Shown: in pieces, positions 15,165 to 23,076 of the stretch
Position numbering within the stretch: the stretch's first letter is position 1
How the letters are laid out: every line of letters starts with the position of its first letter
Virus record (IMG/VR): IMGVR_UViG_3300035703_000332
Coordinates: 1-29,826 of that record
Origin: a virus
Direction: 5' to 3' (one strand)
Length of the DNA stretch: 29,826 nucleotides
Translations under genes and position numbers: made by a program
Notes under the pieces: model-generated
Told to the model about the DNA's origin: nothing
Seen by the model: only the letters and a program-made list of their open reading frames with translations
Databases searched by the model: none

Positions 15165-16156
15165 ACGAAGGCATCAACGGATTCCCGCGTGGGTGGATGA
15201 TCCGCGACGCTGCGGAGATGTTCACCATTGACGAATCCCGTGCCATCCTCAAGCAAGAGTTCAAGGTCGCGGGAACGTACAACAACATCACACCTCCCTA
15301 CGGCGCTGGCGGCGTCACCGTCTTGGCGTACGGCGGCGGCGGTGGCGGGCAAGGCGGTGGGTACCAAATCACGGGAACCGTCGCAAACGGAGGCGGGGGC
15401 GGGGGCGGTGGCGGTGTGGACTTGAAGTCCATGCGGCTGTCGTTCTGGCCTTCTTGGCTCGGGACGATCTACTTTCAGGTGATCGTCGGGGCAGGCGGAG
15501 CAGGTGGCGCATCGCGAACGAGCATCGGAAACCCACTCAATGGCTCAAGCGGAGGTACGTCCACTGTCAACCTGACGAACAGTGCGCGCTCTGTGCTGAC
15601 CCGCCTTGCGATTGCGGAAGGCGGAACCGGAGCATCCGGAACGGGTGGACAGCGCAACGGAATCGGTGGACGAATTCAACCGTGGGGGAGCAACCTTCGC
15701 TCGCAGGCTGGCGGCGGTGTTGCCGGATGGAGTTCCGGCGGCTTCCGATTCCCTGCCGCTTGGGGCGGCGTTGGCAACTTCGCACCATCCCACGCTTACA
15801 GCTGTGGAGGCGGCGGCTCCGGCGGCGTGGTTAATACGGACGGCACTTCAAAGCAGGCAGGCGGCGCTGGCGGATACGGCGCGTACTTCTTCGACAGCAT
15901 CTACCGCGCATCAGACGGAGGCACGGGCGAAGGCGCCGCTGCCGTGGAAGAAGAAATCATCTTTGGAGGCGTCGGCGGCAACGGCGGATATTCGGCGGGC
16001 ACTGCTGATGGGGCCGCGTTTGCAGGAGGGGCTGGCATCAGAGGTGGAGGTGGAGGTGGTGGTGGCGGTTGCGTCACTCCAGTGAACGGCGAGTTCAGCA
16101 GCGGTGCCGGCGGCGCAGGTGGTGCTGGTTACGTCATGCTCCTTTGGACTCCATGA
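15161..16156 (+). CDS. Glycine-rich adhesin-like tail tip protein
   Basis: 331 residues from GTG 15161, coupled to the previous gene. A 60-residue N-terminal segment (FPRGWMIRDAAEMFTIDES; LKQEFKVAGTYNNITPPYGA) leads into an extremely Gly-rich body with runs such as GGVTVLAYGGGGGGQGGG, a nine-Gly run after VAN, VIVGAGGAGGASRTSIG and IRGGGGGGGGGC near the C-terminus, ending GAGGAGGAGYVMLLW. Repeated Gly runs joined by variable loops are seen in T-even gp38-type adhesins, where polyglycine II helices display receptor-binding loops. That is an analogy of composition, not proven homology. The position at the end of the fibre block fits a receptor-binding tip. Confidence 0.8.
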   Translation: MNEGINGFPRGWMIRDAAEMFTIDESRAILKQEFKVAGTYNNITPPYGAGGVTVLAYGGGGGGQGGGYQITGTVANGGGGGGGGGVDLKSMRLSFWPSWLGTIYFQVIVGAGGAGGASRTSIGNPLNGSSGGTSTVNLTNSARSVLTRLAIAEGGTGASGTGGQRNGIGGRIQPWGSNLRSQAGGGVAGWSSGGFRFPAAWGGVGNFAPSHAYSCGGGGSGGVVNTDGTSKQAGGAGGYGAYFFDSIYRASDGGTGEGAAAVEEEIIFGGVGGNGGYSAGTADGAAFAGGAGIRGGGGGGGGGCVTPVNGEFSSGAGGAGGAGYVMLLWTP

Positions 16157-16157
16157 C

Positions 16158-16352
16158 ATGGAACGCTACGCGCTCATCCAAGAGGCAGACAACATCGTCC
16201 GCACCATCGTCGCGGTGCATCCCAGTCAGGCATGGCATTGCGATGACGATTGCTTCTACGTTCTTCTCAACGACGAAGAACAGTGCGACATGGGATGGAC
16301 TTTTGTCGCGGGCACGTCGCCCAGGTTCACGTTCACATCATCGGGTCAGTGA
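16158..16352 (+). CDS. Small conserved fibre-region protein
   Basis: 64 residues from ATG 16158, one base after the previous stop. The sequence MERYALIQEADNIVRTIVAV begins like a widespread class of short phage proteins (M.YA.i.....V.n.i) that end with a GW...F.p type motif. Here the end is MGWTFVAGTSPRFTFTSS. Such proteins lie beside fibre genes and may be fibre assembly factors. The evidence is pattern and location only. Confidence 0.68.
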   Translation: MERYALIQEADNIVRTIVAVHPSQAWHCDDDCFYVLLNDEEQCDMGWTFVAGTSPRFTFTSSGQ

Positions 16353-16368
16353 CCCTGAAGGAGCACTC

Positions 16369-16473
16369 ATGGAATCTCTGCTCGGCTCAATCTGGTTCGG
16401 CATCATGCTCTTCCTCGGCGGATATCTCCTGGGGCACGTGATGCCCATCAGCAAGTTCATCGCGCGCAAGTGA
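16369..16473 (+). CDS. 34-residue single-pass membrane peptide
   Basis: ATG 16369 with GAAGGAG seven bases upstream. The whole peptide is MESLLGSIWFGIMLFLGGYL followed by LGHVMPISKFIARK: a single hydrophobic helix of about 20 residues and a basic C-terminal tail. The size resembles the smallest holin-like or pinholin-like peptides, but there is no endolysin next to it. The GTG of the next gene overlaps its stop. I judge it real because of the clear ribosome site, tight spacing and coherent membrane topology. Confidence 0.65.
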   Translation: MESLLGSIWFGIMLFLGGYLLGHVMPISKFIARK

Positions 16474-17150
16474 TCGAGCTCAAGGTCAACGCCTTCAAGG
16501 ACATCTTCTTCGACCGCCCGGCCGTTGTCCGGGCGGTCGAAGACGCCAATCGGAAAGCCCTGTTCAAGGCGGCGATGACGGTCCGCAAGATCGCGCAGCG
16601 GTCCATGCGGTACCGAAAGTACGTGCCTGGCGGCCAAGGAGCAGCGCCCGGCAGGCCGCCGTTCGCAAGGCGCGGGCGCGGACCTGGCAGGGACGCGCTC
16701 GTCCGCAAGCTGCTCTACGGCGGATACGACACGTCGACCATGACGTCGGTCGCCGGTCCAGCCAAGGCCGATCGCGCCACTGGCGCGCCACGGAACCTCG
16801 AGTTCGGCGGACCGATCAGGACCAAGGACAGGCGGCGGCGACGCGTCGTCGGCGGCGGCGGCGAGGTCCGCGTCGTCTCCGGCTCGGTCTCGCTCGGTCG
16901 AGACCCGACTGGCCGGTTCAAGGGCGTCGGTTCGCGAGGCAAGGAGGTGCCGGGCGTTCCCGGGGTGCGCGTCGTCTACGCGAAGCTCAGGACGCAGGCC
17001 CAGGCCGACCGGGCGACGCGCATCAACGCCGAGATATACGGCGAGCCGAAGGTCCTGCAGATGGCGCCGCGCCCGTTCATGCGCCCGGCGCTCGAGAAGT
17101 ACGCGCCGGAAATGCCACAAGCGTGGGCTCGATCAGTCAACGGAGGATGA
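16470..17150 (+). CDS. HK97 gp10-like tail completion protein
   Basis: 226 residues from GTG 16470, overlapping the previous stop. The opening IELKVNAFKDIFFDRPAVVR has a helical part with ANRKALFKAAMTVRKIAQRS. It continues with a basic, Gly/Pro-rich loop (GGQGAAPGRPPFARRGRGPG), a short TMTSVAGPAKAD strand, and a C-terminal PRPFMRPALEKYAPEMPQAW. The G.pP..r.G.LR....y......s..VGP...pfmRPAle pattern is that of gp10-type head-tail or tail completion proteins. It is longer than the usual 120-150 residues. In most phages it lies before the tail tube gene, while here it lies just before the tape measure. A 15-bp perfect hairpin is embedded at 16507-16543. Confidence 0.75.
   Translation: MIELKVNAFKDIFFDRPAVVRAVEDANRKALFKAAMTVRKIAQRSMRYRKYVPGGQGAAPGRPPFARRGRGPGRDALVRKLLYGGYDTSTMTSVAGPAKADRATGAPRNLEFGGPIRTKDRRRRRVVGGGGEVRVVSGSVSLGRDPTGRFKGVGSRGKEVPGVPGVRVVYAKLRTQAQADRATRINAEIYGEPKVLQMAPRPFMRPALEKYAPEMPQAWARSVNGG
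16507..16543 (+). other. 15-bp perfect hairpin near start of gp10-like gene
   Basis: Left arm TCTTCGACCGCCCGG (16507-16521), seven-base loop CCGTTGT, right arm CCGGGCGGTCGAAGA (16529-16543), no mismatch. It begins 37 bases into the coding sequence. This is the longest perfect hairpin I found in the window. It lacks a T run. Confidence 0.85.
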
Positions 17151-17151
17151 C

Positions 17152-19752
17152 ATGGCCGGAAACGCATCTGGAATTCGTGCTGGAGGCGCCTATGTCGAGA
17201 TGAGCGCCAACGACAAGCTCACCGCGGCGCTCGACCGGGCGAAGAAACGGCTCCAGGAGTTCGGCGCGGCCGCCCAGGAGGTGGGCACGGGCATCCGCGA
17301 CGCCGGCCTGAAGATCGCTGCATTCGGCGCGGCGGCAGTCGGTGGCGCCGCCGCCGCCGTTGCCGCGTACACGAAGATCGCCGGGGACTTCGCCGACATC
17401 GCCGCGCAGACGGGCCTGTCGGTCGAGCTGCTTTCGGAGATGGAGACGGCGGTCAAGGATGCGGGCGGAACGGTGGAGGGGTTTGCCAAGTCGGCGGTGA
17501 AGATGCAGAAGGCGATCGTCGATGCTGCGAATGGCGGCAAGGAGGCAGGCGAGACGTTTGCAAGGCTCGGCATCTCGGTCTCAAAGCTGATGTCGATGAC
17601 CCCGGACCAGCAGTTCGTGGCGATCGCCGACGCAATCTCGAAGGTGCAGAATCCAAGCGAGCGATTGGCCATCGCGCTGTCCATCTTCGGGAAGTCGGCA
17701 GCTGCGCTGATGCCTGTCATGGCAGGAGGTGCCGCAGGCATCCAGCAGATGCGTGCCGAGGCGCAGCGTCTCGGGCTGTCGTTCACGACGCAGACGGCCG
17801 TTGCCGCCGATGCCCTCGGAACACAGATGGAGATCCTCAAGGACCAGACGCTTCGTGTCGCGGTCTCGATCGGCGATGTGCTCGCGCCGGCGGCCGCAGA
17901 GGTCGTCGCAATTCTGCAGGGAGCAGTCGGCGCCGTCATCCGGTGGATCAAGGAGAACAAGGATGCGGTGTTGGCAACGGTGGCATGGGGATCTGGGCTG
18001 CTTGCGGCTGGATCGGCAATTGCGGCAATTGGGGTGTCAATCAACCTCGCGGGAAGTGCCGTCAATGCGATGGCAAGGGCTGTGGGAACCGCTTCATCCG
18101 CCCTGTCTGTGATCGGTTCAGTTTCCGGAGCAGTCGCCGGGGCGTTTCGTGCGCTGTCCAGCGCCAGCGTCTTTGCCAGCGGTCTTGCGGCCTTTGCCGG
18201 AACGGCTCGTGCTGCGTGGGCAGGCATTCCCGGCATCGCAAGTCAATCCGCAAGCGCCGTTTCCAGCGCATGGAGTGCTGGCATGGCGGCTGCAGCAAGT
18301 TCGCAATCGACTCCACTCGAAGCCATCAAGGCTGGATGGGCAGCCTTGGCCGGATTCGGATCTTCGGTTGGCAGTGCCATTGCGGCCGGATGGACGGCGT
18401 CCTCCGCTGCTGCGGCAAATGTGTGGTCAAGAGCAAGTGCAATTGTCCTCGGGTCGTTTCGGGCAATTCCAGGGGTTGCGTCCTCTGCATTCGGTGCGAC
18501 GGTTTCGGCCGTCAAGACATCGGCCGCCGCGATTGGTTCGGCATGGAGTGTGGTGACAAAGACCGTCACGAACGGATCGGCAATTGCGACGGGCGCATGG
18601 AAGGCGGCAGTCGGTTCGTGGGCGGCAATATCGTCCCTGGGGTCGTCCTTGTGGGCGGCCGCGGCAGCCGTCAGTTCAGGCGCAATGACCGCCGCGGCAA
18701 GCATTTCAACGGCCGCATGGGGCGGTGTGACGGCAGCTGCCGCTGCTGCTTGGGCAGCCATCGGTGGACCAATCGGCGCCATCGCAATCGGAATCGCAGG
18801 GATCGGCGCGGCGATCTTCTATCTCGCAGATGGATTCTCCGTCATCGGAGACTTCGCGGGACAGGTCTTCGGAAACCTCGCCGACCAGGCGGTCGGGGCG
18901 GTCGAGGACATCAAGGGAGCCATCGGCGGGATCGGAGACGCCATGGCTGCCGGCAATCTCCAGCTGGCGGCGGAGATCCTGTGGGCCGGCCTCAAGGTCG
19001 TCTGGTACCGGGGAGTGACGGCGCTGCGCAACATGTGGACCGACTTCACGACCACAATGGCTGAGACGTTCACGGTCATCGAGTCATCGATCGCAGACGG
19101 ATTCTGGTCGATGCTCGAAGGCATCGCGTCCGGCATCCTCTCGGTGATCCAGCAGCTTGCGGAGCTGACCGGAATTGGTGCGGACGCGGCTGCGCAGTTC
19201 AAGTCAAACGTCGATGCATGGGCTTCCAACGGATCTTCCGAACGGCAGCGAGAGCTCAGTGACCGCATCGCCATGCTGGAGCAGCAGCGCGGTGCCGAGA
19301 AGGAGGCCAATGCCGCCGATCTCGAGGCGGCGAGGCAAGAGCTGGAGGCGCTCCGGCAGCAGGCAGCAGACGCCAGGAAGCAGGCCGACGAGGCAAAGAC
19401 GCCGGTCCTGCGGCCGATCCCGGAAACCGACCTGGCCATCGGCGCTGACCCCGCTCCTCCCAAGGATTCGAAGCCGCTGATCGACATCGATGCGCTGAAT
19501 GAGCTCCAGGACCGGCTCATCAACGAGCGCTCCACGCCGCTCAGCAAGAGGCTCGAGGATGCCTCCGCCGGAACGATGCAGGCTGAGTCAAAGATGCGCA
19601 GCATCGGAACGTTCAATGCCAGTTCCGCCATGGGGCTGGTCGGCCCATCCGTCGACATCCAGCGCAAGATCGCCGCGTCCACAGAAGCGATCAAGCTCAA
19701 CACCAAGAACATCTTTGATGCCGTCAAGGACAGCGGCGTCCGGTTTGCATGA
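17152..19752 (+). CDS. Tail tape measure protein
   Basis: 866 residues from ATG 17152, the longest protein here. It sets tail length and is injected ahead of the DNA. The N-terminal 300 residues show the usual features: SANDKLTAALDRAKKRLQEF coiled coil, hydrophobic AAFGAAAVGGAAAAVAAY, and then DFADIAAQTGLSVELLSEME, the family hallmark, with LGISVSKLMSM and FGKSAAALMPVMAGG. Residues about 300-545 are Ala/Ser/Gly-rich repeats punctuated by Trp. Two or three hydrophobic stretches near 540-560 and later could cross the membrane. The C-terminal third is a charged coiled coil (ELSDRIAMLEQQRGAEKEAN). Codon use in about 17940-18780 is clearly less GC-biased than in the flanks. Confidence 0.93.
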   Translation: MAGNASGIRAGGAYVEMSANDKLTAALDRAKKRLQEFGAAAQEVGTGIRDAGLKIAAFGAAAVGGAAAAVAAYTKIAGDFADIAAQTGLSVELLSEMETAVKDAGGTVEGFAKSAVKMQKAIVDAANGGKEAGETFARLGISVSKLMSMTPDQQFVAIADAISKVQNPSERLAIALSIFGKSAAALMPVMAGGAAGIQQMRAEAQRLGLSFTTQTAVAADALGTQMEILKDQTLRVAVSIGDVLAPAAAEVVAILQGAVGAVIRWIKENKDAVLATVAWGSGLLAAGSAIAAIGVSINLAGSAVNAMARAVGTASSALSVIGSVSGAVAGAFRALSSASVFASGLAAFAGTARAAWAGIPGIASQSASAVSSAWSAGMAAAASSQSTPLEAIKAGWAALAGFGSSVGSAIAAGWTASSAAAANVWSRASAIVLGSFRAIPGVASSAFGATVSAVKTSAAAIGSAWSVVTKTVTNGSAIATGAWKAAVGSWAAISSLGSSLWAAAAAVSSGAMTAAASISTAAWGGVTAAAAAAWAAIGGPIGAIAIGIAGIGAAIFYLADGFSVIGDFAGQVFGNLADQAVGAVEDIKGAIGGIGDAMAAGNLQLAAEILWAGLKVVWYRGVTALRNMWTDFTTTMAETFTVIESSIADGFWSMLEGIASGILSVIQQLAELTGIGADAAAQFKSNVDAWASNGSSERQRELSDRIAMLEQQRGAEKEANAADLEAARQELEALRQQAADARKQADEAKTPVLRPIPETDLAIGADPAPPKDSKPLIDIDALNELQDRLINERSTPLSKRLEDASAGTMQAESKMRSIGTFNASSAMGLVGPSVDIQRKIAASTEAIKLNTKNIFDAVKDSGVRFA

Positions 19753-20570
19753 CCATGAGCGCAACAGCAATCGAAATCCTCGACGGCGCAGAAGGCTCAA
19801 CGGGCGAGAACGCATCCGCGACGCTCAGGTTCTACGTCACCGCCACGGACGAATTCGAGGCGCTCAACGCCGCGGGAATCCCGGGCGCGTATGACGGCAT
19901 GCCTCGCCAGTCGAGGTCCTGGCAGCAGATCGGGTTCCAGCAGTACATCGTCACCGCGAAGTACGGGATGAACGAAGGGACGGCGGACGGCGAGGACCCG
20001 TCCGATCCCACGACCGCGCCGCAATCGTCGTACGAATTCAACACGAGCGGCGGCAGCGAGACCATGTTCGTGTCGCTGCAGAACAAGCAGAAGGTGCCCG
20101 TCGCCGGATCGACGGCGCCGGATTTCAAGGGCGGCATCAACGTCACCGACGATGGCCCGCAGGGCGTGGAGCGCACCGTCCCCGTCTTCAGCTTCAGCGA
20201 GACGCACTACAAGGCAGCCGGTTACGTGACGAATGCATACATTGCGACGCTGCAGTCGCTGACCGGCGCGGTGAACAGTGACTCCTTCCGTGGCTTCTCG
20301 GCGGGCGAAGTCCTATTTCTCGGTTGCCGTGGATCGAAGCAGGGCGTGAATGGCCTGTGGGAGATGTCCTACTCATTCGCCGTCAGCCCGAACGTCACCA
20401 ACGGAACGATCGGCGAGTTCACCGGCGTGAACAAGAAGGGCTGGGAGTATCTCTGGTTCCTCTTCGAGGACGTCGAGGACGCGACTGCCAAGAAGGTCGT
20501 CCGACGTCCGCGCGCCGCGTACGTCGAGCAGATTTACAAGACGGCGTCATTCTCAGGGCTCGGCATCTGA
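19749..20570 (+). CDS. Distal tail / baseplate-like protein
   Basis: 273 residues from ATG 19749 overlapping the tape measure stop. An ATG two codons later is possible. Beta-rich, with an N-terminal segment of the type ENASATLRFYVTATDEFEAL, then QQIGFQQYIVTAKYG, and a strongly patterned second half: SLTGAVNSDSFRGFSAGEVL, FLGCRGSKQGVNGLWEMSYS, FAVSPNVTNGTIGEFTGVNK, KGWEYLWFLFEDVED and VYVEQIY-like AAYVEQIYKTASFSGLGI. The second half matches, from memory, a conserved but functionally undefined family next to tape measures in planctomycete-type phages. Its place suggests a distal tail hub component. Confidence 0.75.
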   Translation: MTMSATAIEILDGAEGSTGENASATLRFYVTATDEFEALNAAGIPGAYDGMPRQSRSWQQIGFQQYIVTAKYGMNEGTADGEDPSDPTTAPQSSYEFNTSGGSETMFVSLQNKQKVPVAGSTAPDFKGGINVTDDGPQGVERTVPVFSFSETHYKAAGYVTNAYIATLQSLTGAVNSDSFRGFSAGEVLFLGCRGSKQGVNGLWEMSYSFAVSPNVTNGTIGEFTGVNKKGWEYLWFLFEDVEDATAKKVVRRPRAAYVEQIYKTASFSGLGI

Positions 20571-21427
20571 TGGCGGACTACCTGCGCAAGGTCAAGAAGG
20601 GCGAGCCGCTCAGCATCTCCGCAGAGGCCTGGAATCGCCTCATGGACATTGCCCGTGCCGACGGCACGGACCGGACGCTCGCGGGCGCGCGGCAGGAGGC
20701 ATCGAGGCGCGATCTCGACGTTGCGCTGGTCAAGAACACCACCTCGCGCGACCTGCCGCTCTGGGGCGGCATCACGCTCGGAGCTCCCGTCTTCCCGCCT
20801 GCAAGCGGCGACTCGCTGCCGCAGGACTTCGCCGAGCGGACCGTGCTGAATGGCGTCGAGCCAGCGGCCTGCCCGGCGCGCGGAGCGGTCCTGCTGCAGC
20901 CTCTTGCGCCGGGCGCGATCGGCAGGGCGGTGGTGTCCGGGATTCTCTGCTGCCGCGTGCGAGTCACGACCGAGGGCATGCGGCGCGCGGTCTTCGTTCC
21001 GTGGGAGGTGTCGTCGGAGTCGCTCTACCCGCTCGCCGATCATGCCGGGCCGCTCGAGCTGCTTTGGCTGGAGGCAGGGACAGGCCTGCGTTATGCGGTG
21101 GCGATGGTCGGAGGTTCTGACCGGCGGTTCCTGGCGGCCATTCAGTCGTCCGCGGCCATCTCGGGCTCGTCGAACAAGTGGAGCTACACGGTCAGGACGT
21201 GGACCTACGGCGGGTCGACGACCAGCGGTCGCCTGATCTCCAATGTTCGCAACCTTCGTGAGTTCGAAAACACCTCATCGATGGCAGACGGCAACAGCCT
21301 TACGAACCCGACCACGACGATCGGACCGGTGGTCGGAAAGGTCGAGGCCTGGACGGAGATCGACAGCTCAGGCAACTGCGTCACGTTGTTCGACCGGCCG
21401 AACCCAGTGACCGGGTGCGGCACATGA
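20570..21427 (+). CDS. Tail tip region structural protein
   Basis: 285 residues from ATG 20570, overlapping the previous stop (TGATG at 20568-20572). Begins MADYLRKVKKGEPLSISAEA and WNRLMDIARAD, a helix-rich attachment segment. The middle is beta-rich: VKNTTSRDLPLWGGITLGAP, VEPAACPARGAVLLQPLAPG and IGRAVVSGILCCRVRVTTEG. The C-terminal 90 residues are Ser/Thr/Gly-rich. The V.n.sg.dlp..g.l.l..p.f pattern with 'l.Gv.P....a..vl.epi..g.iGra.vsG' occurs in phage proteins encoded after the tape measure. Probably a baseplate or tail-tip part. Not assigned to a named family. Confidence 0.72.
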   Translation: MADYLRKVKKGEPLSISAEAWNRLMDIARADGTDRTLAGARQEASRRDLDVALVKNTTSRDLPLWGGITLGAPVFPPASGDSLPQDFAERTVLNGVEPAACPARGAVLLQPLAPGAIGRAVVSGILCCRVRVTTEGMRRAVFVPWEVSSESLYPLADHAGPLELLWLEAGTGLRYAVAMVGGSDRRFLAAIQSSAAISGSSNKWSYTVRTWTYGGSTTSGRLISNVRNLREFENTSSMADGNSLTNPTTTIGPVVGKVEAWTEIDSSGNCVTLFDRPNPVTGCGT

Positions 21428-22770
21428 TGCGACGCAGGTGCTGCTGCGGTACGGGCGCGAAGGTCAGGATCACCGAGCTCTACCAAGTGTGCGGCGTGGT
21501 TCGCCATGCTCGCTGGTATTCAGGGCCCTTCAACGCCACCGAACCGATCACGGACTGCGGGCCGGTTCCATCGGCACTCACCGCAGATCCGACTGCCTGC
21601 GGATGCGGTTGCTCTCGCACGGCACCGGAGCCGCCCTCGTCGGACTGCGAGGGCAACGGCGGCGCGATGGCGAAGTACAACCTGCAGCCGTTCGACATCA
21701 CGGTCCGCGAGGACTACATGGACTCGAGGACGGCGGATTTCGACTACGTCGACCAGACGTCCGTGACCGGAACGGGGAACTGGAGATGGCACGACGGCTC
21801 AAGCCTGATCGTCACCAACTTCACCTTCTCGTGGACCCAGGTCAGGAAGCGCTACAGGAACAATTCCCTGAAGTCACGGAACGTCAATTCGTCCGGGCCG
21901 AGCCCCGTCAACTGCTGCCAGTGCGTCGACGGGACATCGGGCGCCTCGCAGGACGTCCACTTTGCCGACCGCGGCACCTACCTCAGCGACATCGATGCGT
22001 TCGGTGTCTACGGCGCGTCGGCACAGTATTCGACATGGACGATCGAGATCGCGGGCGGCCTGGCAATCGTGCGCGACGGGGCCGGGACAATCATGTACCA
22101 GTGGTCGCTCTCGGCGCACACCATCGACAGCCTGCGTGCAGCGATCGACGCGACAGCGGAGCTCGTCGGCCGACGCATCGCGCTCAATGCCGGGACCAAT
22201 CTGCGGACCGCCGCCGCCACGTCGATCCCCGTTCAGGGGCCGAAGGCGGTCGGGCAGTCGACCGCCACCGAGGCAAAGGTTCGACTGCGCTCGGCTGGCG
22301 ATGAGCTCGAGGGCTTCCAGACCGTCGGCATGGCTTACTACCAGTACGGCAGCGACTTCACGCTGAGCGGAGTGCGCGAGCAGGAGTTCGCCGGTTCGAT
22401 CACCGACTTCAGGCGCGGCTTCGCGCTGGACCTGTCGCAGAGTTCGTATCCAGCAGATATTGGGCAGGGATATGTCGACTACGTCTTCACGGCCGGATCG
22501 TCGGCTCGTGAATGCCCGGCGGTATCTGGAACCACCTGCTTGGTGTCAGGTGGATGCTCCAACCTGTCGTTCGGGAACACAAGCGGCGGTTTCTACACGG
22601 GCTCCGTGCCGCTCTCAGGGAATGCGTCGGAGCAGGTCTTCTCCTGGGACAACGTGTTCCCGTCGGCTGCGGTCGCGCAGGGACTTGGCTGCACGAGGTA
22701 CGCGTGCACGTTCGTCTCCGAGTTCACCGCCTACATGGTGAAGCGCATGTTCGAGGTCGAGCGCCTGTGA
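21424..22770 (+). CDS. Cysteine-rich N-terminus, beta-rich tail tip protein
   Basis: 448 residues from ATG 21424 overlapping the upstream stop. An adjacent ATG 21427 is possible. The first 70 residues hold many cysteines (MRRRCCCGTGAK; VCGVV; DCGPV; TACGCGCSRT; SSDCEGN), and two later clusters contain NCCQCVDG and ARECPAVSGTTCLVSGGCSN. The rest is beta-rich and Ser/Thr/Gly-rich (TADFDYVDQTSVTGTGNWRW; LSGVREQEFAGSITDF; FGNTSGGFYTGSVPLSGNAS) with aromatic repeats typical of carbohydrate-facing virion proteins. Cysteine pairs may bind metal or form disulfides outside the cell. Probably a virion tail-tip protein. Function otherwise unknown. Confidence 0.72.
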   Translation: MMRRRCCCGTGAKVRITELYQVCGVVRHARWYSGPFNATEPITDCGPVPSALTADPTACGCGCSRTAPEPPSSDCEGNGGAMAKYNLQPFDITVREDYMDSRTADFDYVDQTSVTGTGNWRWHDGSSLIVTNFTFSWTQVRKRYRNNSLKSRNVNSSGPSPVNCCQCVDGTSGASQDVHFADRGTYLSDIDAFGVYGASAQYSTWTIEIAGGLAIVRDGAGTIMYQWSLSAHTIDSLRAAIDATAELVGRRIALNAGTNLRTAAATSIPVQGPKAVGQSTATEAKVRLRSAGDELEGFQTVGMAYYQYGSDFTLSGVREQEFAGSITDFRRGFALDLSQSSYPADIGQGYVDYVFTAGSSARECPAVSGTTCLVSGGCSNLSFGNTSGGFYTGSVPLSGNASEQVFSWDNVFPSAAVAQGLGCTRYACTFVSEFTAYMVKRMFEVERL

Positions 22771-23072
22771 AGCTGCGCTTGGTCTCGTCCCGCAAGGTTC
22801 AATTCTCGGTTGCCGGTTCGCGGAGTCCTGGCATCGTGGAGCAGGCTGCATCGTGGCTCCGATCCGAGGCAAGTCTCGTGCTGGAAGGCCCGCTCCCGGC
22901 GGATGCTGTCGAGGCGCGCCTTGCACAGTGCCGGTCGTGCGAGAAGCTCGAGGCGAGTCAGGCGCCGCAGGTTGGCTGGTGCAAGGCGTGCGGCTGCGGG
23001 AACAACGCCCGCGCCGAGCTCACCGTGAAGGCGACGATGCCAGCGGCCACGTGCCCGCTCGGACGATGGTGA
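22767..23072 (+). CDS. Rubredoxin-like zinc-binding phage protein
   Basis: 101 residues from GTG 22767, overlapping the stop upstream (GTGA). The last 50 residues form a zinc-ribbon or rubredoxin-like unit: CRSCEKLEAS, then GWCKACGCGNNARAELTVK, then TMPAATCPLGRW. That is two CxxC-type pairs plus one Cys-Pro. The C..C........GwC..CGCG....A.L..K..MP...CP...W form is a recurrent late-region phage protein. It ends the rightward structural operon; four bases later the opposite-strand gene ends, so transcripts converge here with no terminator that I can see. Confidence 0.75.
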   Translation: MKLRLVSSRKVQFSVAGSRSPGIVEQAASWLRSEASLVLEGPLPADAVEARLAQCRSCEKLEASQAPQVGWCKACGCGNNARAELTVKATMPAATCPLGRW

Positions 23073-23076
23073 ACGA

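Noticed and set aside
17943-19064. Cys/Gly/Arg-rich plus frame inside the tape measure
   Set aside because: It is an alternate frame of the repeat region with improbable composition and no upstream start signal.
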